Shown piece after piece: positions 32,890-39,620 of a stretch of 64,000 nt of DNA (position 1 is its first letter; every line of letters starts with the position of its first letter). The notes beneath the pieces were generated by a model. That model was given only the letters and a program-made list of their open reading frames with translations. It searched no databases and was not told the origin of the DNA. The position numbers were made by a program, and so were the translations under genes. This DNA is from Streptomyces sp. NBC_00190 (GTDB taxonomy: Bacteria; Actinomycetota; Actinomycetes; Streptomycetales; Streptomycetaceae), in contig NZ_CP108131.1 of assembly GCF_036203305.1 (NCBI RefSeq), forward strand, positions 7,502,001-7,566,000, written 5' to 3'.

Positions 32890-32993
32890 CTCGCCGTCCC
32901 CGCCTGCCCTGACTCAAAGACCTCGGAGAACCCGACCACGCGTCGGGGCCTCGCCATGCCCACCGGCCGACGGTCCGGTCCTTCGGCCGCGCG

Positions 32994-33674
32994 TCACCTG
33001 GAGATGCGGGCTTCGATGCCGTCGAGCAGGAAGTCGAGGCCGATCCGGAAGGTGTGGTCGGCGTCCAGGTGGGCGGCATCGCGCACCACCGTGGCCAGTG
33101 CGTTGAATCGGCCAGTGGCGAAGGTTCGTTCCAGATAGGGCCCGAGGGAGGCCTGCCAACGCTTCTCGTCCATCCCGGTGGCCCGCTCGGCACGCCGCTC
33201 GGCGATCTCCCGACGCACGGCGCCGATCACGTACGCGTTGACTGCGGCGACCACCGGCATGACGGCGTCCACGTCGATGTCGCCCAGTGCGGCCACCACG
33301 GTCTCCCCACTGGCCAGGGCGTGCGGCCCGAGCTGGGGTCGGCCGCCCAGTAGATCGGCGAGCCATTCGTGCTCGTGTGCGGCGTGCCGAGTGGTTTCGG
33401 CGAGAGACCGGAGCACCTCCCGCCAGCCGTCTCCGACCGGCCGGATCTCGGCGTGGGCGGCGTCGACCATCAGGTCGAGCAACTCCTCCTTGCTGGCGAT
33501 GTAGCCGTACAGCCGCATCGGGCGGACGTCCAGCTCGGTGGCGACCTTGCGCAGCGACACCGCATCCAGGCCGTCCGCGTCGGCCAGTTGGATCGCCGCT
33601 CGCACGATCCGTTCCCGGCTCAACGGGGCCGGCACGGGTCGATTCGGTGGCTCCGGCCTCTCCCACACCAACAT
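32994..33674 (-). CDS. TetR-family repressor (TetR_C type)
   Basis: A 226-residue TetR/AcrR regulator. The helix-turn-helix is LSRERIVRAAIQLADADGLDAVSLRKVATELDVRPMRLYGYIASKEELLDLMVDAAHAEI. The C-terminal ligand domain resembles the tetracycline-repressor class (DAVMPVVAAVNAYVIGAVRREIAERRAE, DHTFRIGLDFLLDGIEARI). ATG 33674 is close to a 21-bp palindrome. Divergent from the TetX-like monooxygenase, it very likely represses that gene and itself. Confidence 0.9.
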   Translation of the reverse strand: MLVWERPEPPNRPVPAPLSRERIVRAAIQLADADGLDAVSLRKVATELDVRPMRLYGYIASKEELLDLMVDAAHAEIRPVGDGWREVLRSLAETTRHAAHEHEWLADLLGGRPQLGPHALASGETVVAALGDIDVDAVMPVVAAVNAYVIGAVRREIAERRAERATGMDEKRWQASLGPYLERTFATGRFNALATVVRDAAHLDADHTFRIGLDFLLDGIEARISR

Positions 33675-33696
33675 GCCCCTAACAATACACCGCCTC

Positions 33697-33717
33697 GGTC
33701 GATACAGTGTATCGACC
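33697..33717. promoter_or_regulatory. 21-bp palindromic operator between tetR-like and monooxygenase genes
   Basis: GGTCGATAC (33697-33705), AGT, GTATCGACC (33709-33717): perfect arms. A further half-site GTATCGA follows near 33726. It is centred between divergent starts at 33674 and 33746, the expected place for a TetR operator. Confidence 0.75.
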
Positions 33718-33745
33718 AGTACGGCGTATCGAAGGAGAGGCAGCC

Positions 33746-34855
33746 ATGACCATCGCCATCGTCGGAGCCGGCTTGGGTGGCTTGGCCCTTGCCCGTGTGC
33801 TGCACGTGAACGGCATCGACGCCGTCGTGTACGAACGTGAATCGTCACGCGGTGCGCGCGGTCAGGGCGGCATGCTCGACATCCACTCCGGCCAGCGGGC
33901 GCTGCGCGAGGCCGGCCTGATCGACCAGTTCCACGCGATCGCCCGTGGTGAAGGCCAGGACATGCGCCTTCTCGAGCCGGATGGCACCCTGCTGCTCCAG
34001 GAGGACACGCCCGACGACGCCCCGCTTGACCGGCCCGAGGTCGACCGCGCAGATCTGCGCGACCTGCTGCTGGATTCCCTCCCCGAAGACGTGGTGCGCT
34101 GGGGGCGCGCGTTCACATCCGCCGACAACGGCCTGGTGCACTTCGCCGACGGCAGCAGTGCGACGTATGACCTGCTGGTCGGCGCGGACGGCGCGCAGTC
34201 CCGGGTCCGCGCGCTGCTCACCGACGCCCGCCCGGCGCATATCGGCCAGAACGTCGTCGAGGTCGGCATTCCCGACATCGACCGCACGCACCCCGACCTC
34301 GCGGCGATGGTCGGGCGCGGCACCTACTGGGTGCTCGGCAACGGACTGTCCCTGGCGGCGCAGCGCAACGGCGACGGCCGCGTTCGCATCGGCCTCAGCT
34401 TCTACAACACCGCCGAGGACTGGTTCGCCACCAGCGGGATCCCGTTCGACGACCCGGCCGCCGCCCGGGCGCGCCTGATCGACCTGCTCCCCGGCTGGGA
34501 CTCACGGTTCACCGCGCTGATCGCGGCCTGCGACGACACGGTCGTGCCGCGGTCGATCGCCACTCTCCCGGTCGGCCTCACCTGGCCGTCGACGCCAGGC
34601 GTCACACTGCTCGGCGATGCCGCGCACCTGATGCCGCCGGTGGGAGAGGGCGCCAACATGGCGCTGCTCGACGGCGCCCTGCTCGCTCTCGCGCTGGCCG
34701 CGCGCCCGGACGACTTTCCCGCCGCCGTCAAAGAATACGAACGCGAGATGTTCGAACGCACCAGCGCTGCCGCCCGGATGTCCGCGGACATGCAGGAATT
34801 GCTGACGTCGCCGGACGCCGCGCAGAAAATGCTCGCATTCTTCCAACCTGGCTGA
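33746..34855 (+). CDS. TetX-like FAD-dependent monooxygenase
   Basis: Class A flavoprotein monooxygenase, 369 residues. The FAD dinucleotide loop is IAIVGAGLGGLALARVL, then VVYERE. The second FAD motif is TLLGDAAHLMPPVGEGANMA. Segments strikingly like Tet(X) include GGMLDIHSGQRALREAGL, DRPEVDRADLRDLLLDSLPE and WDSRFTALI. Tet(X) hydroxylates and inactivates tetracyclines; whether this protein accepts tetracyclines or another aromatic compound is not decided by sequence. ATG 33746 has AAGGAGAGG upstream. The gene and its TetR partner use somewhat more A/T at third positions than their neighbours and lie beside an IS remnant, hinting at acquisition. Confidence 0.88.
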   Translation: MTIAIVGAGLGGLALARVLHVNGIDAVVYERESSRGARGQGGMLDIHSGQRALREAGLIDQFHAIARGEGQDMRLLEPDGTLLLQEDTPDDAPLDRPEVDRADLRDLLLDSLPEDVVRWGRAFTSADNGLVHFADGSSATYDLLVGADGAQSRVRALLTDARPAHIGQNVVEVGIPDIDRTHPDLAAMVGRGTYWVLGNGLSLAAQRNGDGRVRIGLSFYNTAEDWFATSGIPFDDPAAARARLIDLLPGWDSRFTALIAACDDTVVPRSIATLPVGLTWPSTPGVTLLGDAAHLMPPVGEGANMALLDGALLALALAARPDDFPAAVKEYEREMFERTSAAARMSADMQELLTSPDAAQKMLAFFQPG

Positions 34856-34923
34856 AGGTGACCCAATACGACCAGGAAACCGGTCGTCCAGCCAGCGCAA
34901 TCATGGCCTCCGCCTCATGAACC

Positions 34924-36555
34924 TCACGAACCCCCGTACACCGCCTTGACGTTGTCCTGCGCCGGGTGCGTCCGGCCGGCCGGGCCCGCCGCGAACACCC
35001 GTAGCAGGTTCTCCGTCACCCGGGTCGTCAGCGCACCGCAGCGCGCGTCCAGGCCGTGGTTCGAGCCGCTGCGCCCGTCGCCCGTCGCGTCCAGGGCCTC
35101 CACCCACCGCATCGTGCCCGTCGCGAAGACCCCCGCACCGCTCTGCACCGTGTAGTACGCCGTGTCCTGATGGCTGGGCCGGCCCTCGCACACCACGGGG
35201 GAGTGGGCCAGGATCTCGATCGGCCGGGGCGTCGGGAACGCGGTGTTCACCTTGTCGTACTCCACCCCCACCAGGTGCTCGAAGCGGTCGCCCGCCTTGG
35301 CACCGGTGCCCTCGAAGAGCCAGTGGCCCGGGTTCGTCACCACGTACGGGGCGTCCACCGGGTAGCCGTCGTAGATGACGCCGAGCAGCGAGCTCTCCGG
35401 GTCCGTACCGGGTGCCGAGCGGAAGTCCACCGTCGCCGGGTGGCCCCGTTTGAATCCGGGGTCCTGGTCGTAGGAGGACTTGTAACAGACCAGCGTGCGG
35501 TCCGGGCCCAGTTCCGAGGCCTCCAGCCGGATCCGGCGGAAGCAGCAGTTCGCGCCCAGGACGGCGATGTTCGTGCCGGCGTCGCGGGCTGCAGTGATGT
35601 GGGCCCGCTGTTCGGGCGACCAGTACTCGTCGTGCCCGAGCGAGAGCACCGCCGCGGCCCCCTCCAGCAGCCGCTTCTCCCGGGCCACGTCGGTGGTCGT
35701 CGTGTAGGCCAGGGGTATGCCGAGCCGCTCGGCGAGCGCGATCAGCGAGGCCTCGTACACCAGGAACAGACCCGCGCCGTCGTCGTAGTCGTACGGCCGG
35801 TCGAAGGTCACGGCGAGGGAGCGCGAGGCGTAGCCGCCGCTGGGTCCGTCATAGCTGCCGTAGCCGCCCCACCGGTTGTAGGCCTGCCAGGTCGCCACCG
35901 CGTTGACCACGACGGTACGGCCCGCCGTCGCCGCCGACCGGACGGTGAGCGGTACGAAGCGCTGGCCCTCGCCGCCCTGCGCGTCGAGCCGCAGCAGGTA
36001 GCAGCCCTCGGGCCAGTCCTTGGTGTCGACCGTCGTGGTACGGGCCCACCGGGTGCGGACCGTCCGCGTCCCGGAGTCCACCGTGTGCTCGGGCTGCCGC
36101 ACGCCGGGCAGGGCCTCCGACCGCCACACCAGCCGGGCCCGGGCTCCGCCGTACCAGCCCATCCGGTAGGCGGAGACGGTGAACCGGGGCGCGGTGGTGG
36201 ACACGTGCAGCCCGAAGGACTCGCCGGGCAGGACGCTGACCCGGTCCGCGAAGCCTTCGATGGCCCGGGCCGCTCCGGCCTTGGTCACCGGCCAGTCGGC
36301 GTGTCCGGGGCGGGCGTTCTCGGCCGTGACGTCGAAGGCTCCGGGCCCCGCCGCCGACGGCTTTCCCGACGGCGGCCGGGTCCCGGCGGACGGGTTCCCG
36401 CCCTGCCCGTCGGCGCCGCCGCCGTCGCCGCTCGCGCAGCCGGCCACGGCCCCGAGCCCGGCCGCCGTCGCCGCACCGGTCGCGATCGCGAGGAACCGCC
36501 GCCTGCCTGCGCCCTCGCCATCCCGGGCTATGTGCTCCTGATCCATGGAGGGCAC
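34924..36555 (-). CDS. Tat-exported lipoprotein with N,N-dimethylformamidase beta-like domain
   Basis: A 543-residue protein. A twin-arginine motif GRRRFLAIATGAATAAGLGAVAGCAS ends in a lipobox-like AGC, so Tat export with lipid anchoring is likely. After a Gly/Pro linker, the body matches the C-terminal domain of N,N-dimethylformamidase large subunits (VTFDRPYDYDDGAGLFLVYE, LSLGHDEYWSPEQR, NIAVLGANCCFRRIR, YDGYPVDAPYVV). The metal-binding set of that enzyme is only partly recognisable by eye. Activity on formamides is therefore an open question. GTG 36555 has AGGGTG upstream; ATG 36546 is an alternative. Confidence 0.8.
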   Translation of the reverse strand: MPSMDQEHIARDGEGAGRRRFLAIATGAATAAGLGAVAGCASGDGGGADGQGGNPSAGTRPPSGKPSAAGPGAFDVTAENARPGHADWPVTKAGAARAIEGFADRVSVLPGESFGLHVSTTAPRFTVSAYRMGWYGGARARLVWRSEALPGVRQPEHTVDSGTRTVRTRWARTTTVDTKDWPEGCYLLRLDAQGGEGQRFVPLTVRSAATAGRTVVVNAVATWQAYNRWGGYGSYDGPSGGYASRSLAVTFDRPYDYDDGAGLFLVYEASLIALAERLGIPLAYTTTTDVAREKRLLEGAAAVLSLGHDEYWSPEQRAHITAARDAGTNIAVLGANCCFRRIRLEASELGPDRTLVCYKSSYDQDPGFKRGHPATVDFRSAPGTDPESSLLGVIYDGYPVDAPYVVTNPGHWLFEGTGAKAGDRFEHLVGVEYDKVNTAFPTPRPIEILAHSPVVCEGRPSHQDTAYYTVQSGAGVFATGTMRWVEALDATGDGRSGSNHGLDARCGALTTRVTENLLRVFAAGPAGRTHPAQDNVKAVYGGS

Positions 36556-36650
36556 GTTATGTCACCCTTCGGCCATGGCCCCCACCGGCCCGTGACCTAT
36601 GCTGGCCCACCTGCCCGGACCGGCATCAACTGACCCTGGAGGCAAGTGAC

Positions 36651-37544
36651 ATGAGGTACGACGGCGCACACGGTCTGGGCACGGTCCGGCAGCTGTGGCA
36701 GCTGCTGGAACCCGTCCACGCCCTCGTCTACTTCGCGCCCGAGAGCTACGAGGAGGCCGCGGGCCTCGGCTACGCCACGGACGAGCGGTGGCCCATGTAC
36801 TTCGCCTTCAGGGCCGCCCCGCTCGGCCCGGCCGACGCGGAGCTCGTGAACGCCCTCTTCTACAGCTTCAACCCGGGCATGGTGCGGCGCTACGTCGCCC
36901 GCTCCTGGCAGCCCGCCCCGCCGGCCCGGGTCCTCGCGGCCCGCGCCGCCGCCACCGACCGCGCCCTGCGCTCGCTGCTGGGCGAACGCACCGCCTCCCC
37001 GGACCTGGCCGAGGCGGCGCGCCTGGCCCGCCGCGCCGCCGAGGCCGCCGACACCGCAGGACGCCCGCTGGCCGCCGCCAACGCGGCGCTGCCCTGGCCC
37101 GGGACACCGCACGCCGTGCTCTGGCACGCCGCCACGATCTTGCGCGAGCACCGCGGCGACGGCCACATCGCCGCCCTTCAGGCCCACCACCTCGACCCGG
37201 TCGAGTCCCTGGTCCTGCACTCCGGCGCCGGAGCCGCTCCCGCCGAGGCGTTCGCGAACCGCGAGTGGTCCACGAGCGAGTGGAGCGCCGCCCGCGACCG
37301 CCTCGCCGCAGGAGGCCTGCTGACCGAGGACGGTACGGCCACCGCGGCGGGGCTGGCGCTGCGCACCGCCGTGGAGAAGCTCACCGACGAACTCGCCGCC
37401 GCCCCGTGGTCCGCGCTGACCCCGCAGGAAGTGGCGCGGCTCGCCGAACTGCTCCTTCCGCCGGTTCTCGACATCGTCGGCTCCGGACTCCTCCCGGCCC
37501 AGGGCACCCTGGGCATCGGGATGAAGTACGACTACGAGGGCTGA
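36651..37544 (+). CDS. SalK / SCO6745-family protein
   Basis: A 297-residue alpha-helical protein of a family annotated in streptomycetes as SalK or SCO6745-like. Signatures: LWQLLEPVHALVYFAPESYEEAAGLGY, RWPMYFAFRAAPLGPADAELVNALFYSFNPGMVRR, EWSTSEWSAARDRLAAGGLL and a final VGSGLLPAQGTLGIGMKYDY. The middle-to-C-terminal part resembles a winged-helix arrangement, so a regulatory role is sometimes assumed; no function is established. ATG 36651 has GGAGG nine bases upstream. It is divergent from the preceding lipoprotein gene. Confidence 0.82.
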   Translation: MRYDGAHGLGTVRQLWQLLEPVHALVYFAPESYEEAAGLGYATDERWPMYFAFRAAPLGPADAELVNALFYSFNPGMVRRYVARSWQPAPPARVLAARAAATDRALRSLLGERTASPDLAEAARLARRAAEAADTAGRPLAAANAALPWPGTPHAVLWHAATILREHRGDGHIAALQAHHLDPVESLVLHSGAGAAPAEAFANREWSTSEWSAARDRLAAGGLLTEDGTATAAGLALRTAVEKLTDELAAAPWSALTPQEVARLAELLLPPVLDIVGSGLLPAQGTLGIGMKYDYEG

Positions 37545-37685
37545 ACCGACCCCCCACTCGACGACGGTGCGCGCCTCCAGCGCCCCGACGCCGGCCGGAA
37601 GGAGCAGCCCGTGAAGTGCGCCCGGCCCTTCTAGACTGACCCGACGGCCGGTCAGGCATCGCACCAACGCGGAGGCTGGAAACGC

Positions 37686-38639
37686 ATGCGCTATCTCTCC
37701 CTGGGCAGTTCGGGTCTTCAGGTCTCCGCCGTCGGGCTCGGCTGCAACAACTTCGGCGGCCGGCTCGACGCCCAGGCGACCCGCGCCGTCGTCGACGCCG
37801 CCCTCGACGCGGGCATCACCCTCCTCGACACCGCCGACATCTACGGCGGCCTCGGCGGCTCCGAGAGCCACCTCGGGCAGGCCCTCAAGGGCCGCCGGGA
37901 CCAGGTCGTCCTCGCCACCAAGTTCGGCTTCGCCGGCATGGACATGAAGTACGGGCCCGCAGCCGGCGCCCGCAGCAGCCGCGCCTACATCCGCCGGGCC
38001 GTCGAGGAGTCCCTGCGCCGCCTCGGCACCGACCACATCGACCTCTACCAGCTGCACAGCCCCGACCCGGCCACCCCCATCGCCGAAACCCTGGCCGCCC
38101 TCACCGAACTCGTCGCCGAGGGCAAGGTCCGCTACATCGGCCACTCCAACCTCACCGGCTGGCAGCTCGCCGAAGCCGCCCACGTCGCCCGCGAGACGGG
38201 CTCGGTTCCCTTCGTCTCCGCGCAGAACCAGTGGTCGCTGCTGGAGCGGTCGGCCGAGCGCGAGCTCGTCCCGGCGGCCCTGCACTACGGCGTCGGCGTG
38301 CTCCCGTACTTCCCGCTGGCCAACGGCCTCCTGACCGGCAAGATCCGCCGCGGCGCGGCCGTCCCCGCCGGCTCCCGCCTCGAAGGCCGCGACGCTTACC
38401 TCACCGAGGAACGGCTCGACGTCGTCGAAGCGCTGGCCGCCCTCGCCGAGAAGTACGGCCGTACCGTCCTCGAACTCGCCATCGGCTGGCTCTCGGCCCA
38501 GCCCGGCTGCGCATCCGTCATCGCGGGGGCCACCTCGGCCGAACAGGTACGCGCCAACGCGGCCGTCGCCGACCGACCGCTCGACGCCGGGCTGCTCGCC
38601 GCGATCGACGCCATCCCGGGGGCGCGGAAGCCGGAATGA
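37686..38639 (+). CDS. Aldo/keto reductase
   Basis: NADPH-dependent aldo/keto reductase of 317 residues, with the full catalytic tetrad: Asp and Tyr in LLDTADIYGG, Lys in ATKFGF and His in LYQLHSPDP. Cofactor elements IGHSNLTGWQL and VIAGATSAEQVRANA are present. It is the canonical AKR-11/12-like form, in contrast to the His-to-Arg variant at 28.4 kb. ATG 37686 follows GGAGGCTGGAAACGC. Separated by 141 bases from the SalK-like gene on the same strand; co-transcription is possible. Confidence 0.92.
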   Translation: MRYLSLGSSGLQVSAVGLGCNNFGGRLDAQATRAVVDAALDAGITLLDTADIYGGLGGSESHLGQALKGRRDQVVLATKFGFAGMDMKYGPAAGARSSRAYIRRAVEESLRRLGTDHIDLYQLHSPDPATPIAETLAALTELVAEGKVRYIGHSNLTGWQLAEAAHVARETGSVPFVSAQNQWSLLERSAERELVPAALHYGVGVLPYFPLANGLLTGKIRRGAAVPAGSRLEGRDAYLTEERLDVVEALAALAEKYGRTVLELAIGWLSAQPGCASVIAGATSAEQVRANAAVADRPLDAGLLAAIDAIPGARKPE

Positions 38640-38741
38640 CGCCTCAGACGGGCGCCCCCGTCAGGACGCAGGCGGGCGCTTCCGGCCGCGGCTCCGGGGC
38701 CGCGGCCGGTCGGCCGGTGGGCCGCGGGCCGCCGTGCGGAC

Positions 38742-39620
38742 TCAGGACACGATGTCCTTGCGGGAGAACCCCCGGAAGGCGAGGGCGAACAGCACCAGCG
38801 CGTACGACACCGACACCGCCGCCCCCTTGACCATCCCGCCCCACTCCAGCTGCGGCTGCAAGGCGTCCGCCCAAGCGAACTGCCAGTGCGCCGGGAGGAA
38901 CTCGCGCCACGACCCGAGCGCGGTGACCGCGTCCAGCACGTTCCCGACGATCGTCAGCCCGACCGCGCCGCCCACCGCGCCCAGCGGCGCGTCCGTCCGC
39001 GTGGACAGCCAGAACGCGAGCCCCGCCGTCACCAGCTGCGACACGAAGACGAAGGCGACCGCCAGCGCGAGCCGCGGCACCGTGTCCCCGGCGGGCAGCG
39101 CGCCGCCCGCCGGGAGCTTCAGCGGCCCCCACCCGTACGCGGCCGTGCCCGCAGCCAGCGCGACCACCGGCAGCAGCACCATCGCCGCCAGGCTGAAGCC
39201 GAGCGCCACCACCAGCTTGCTCCACAGCAGCCGCGCCCGCGGCACCGGCGACGCCAGCAGATAGCGCAGCGAGGACCAGCTCGCCTCGGAGGCCACCGTG
39301 TCCCCGCAGAACAGCGCGACCGGCACCACCAGCAGGAAGCCCGCCGACACGAACAGGCAGGTCGCGGCGAAGTTCGCGCCCGAGGCCGTCGCCGTGTCGA
39401 TGAGGGTGATCCGGCCGTCTCCGCCGCTGCGGCTGCCGGGCCCGCCGCCCACCGCGAACGCGATGATCAGGATGAAGGGGAGCGCGGCCAGCACCCCGCC
39501 CATCACCAGCGTCCGCCGCCGGCGCCACTGCCGCAGCGCCTCCACGCGCAGCGGCAGCGTACGGTTCGCCCGGTAGCCCGGGGCCACCTCCTGGACGGTC
39601 CCTGCCTCTACCGTGCTCAT
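38742..39620 (-). CDS. ABC-2-type transporter permease
   Basis: A 292-residue integral membrane protein with six predicted helices of the ABC-2 type. The N-terminus runs LRVEALRQWRRRRTLVMGGVLAALPFILIIAFAVGG, followed by a long extracytoplasmic loop; ASEASWSSLRYLLASPVPRARLLWSKL is the cytoplasmic coupling segment. ATG 39620 overlaps the stop of the upstream hydrolase-ATPase gene by four bases, so it is the obvious membrane partner of that ATPase. Cargo unknown. Confidence 0.9.
   Translation of the reverse strand: MSTVEAGTVQEVAPGYRANRTLPLRVEALRQWRRRRTLVMGGVLAALPFILIIAFAVGGGPGSRSGGDGRITLIDTATASGANFAATCLFVSAGFLLVVPVALFCGDTVASEASWSSLRYLLASPVPRARLLWSKLVVALGFSLAAMVLLPVVALAAGTAAYGWGPLKLPAGGALPAGDTVPRLALAVAFVFVSQLVTAGLAFWLSTRTDAPLGAVGGAVGLTIVGNVLDAVTALGSWREFLPAHWQFAWADALQPQLEWGGMVKGAAVSVSYALVLFALAFRGFSRKDIVS

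Noticed and set aside
34868..34887. Hairpin ACGACC/GGTCGT after the monooxygenase as terminator
   Set aside because: Only six pairs with an 8-base loop; too weak to list.
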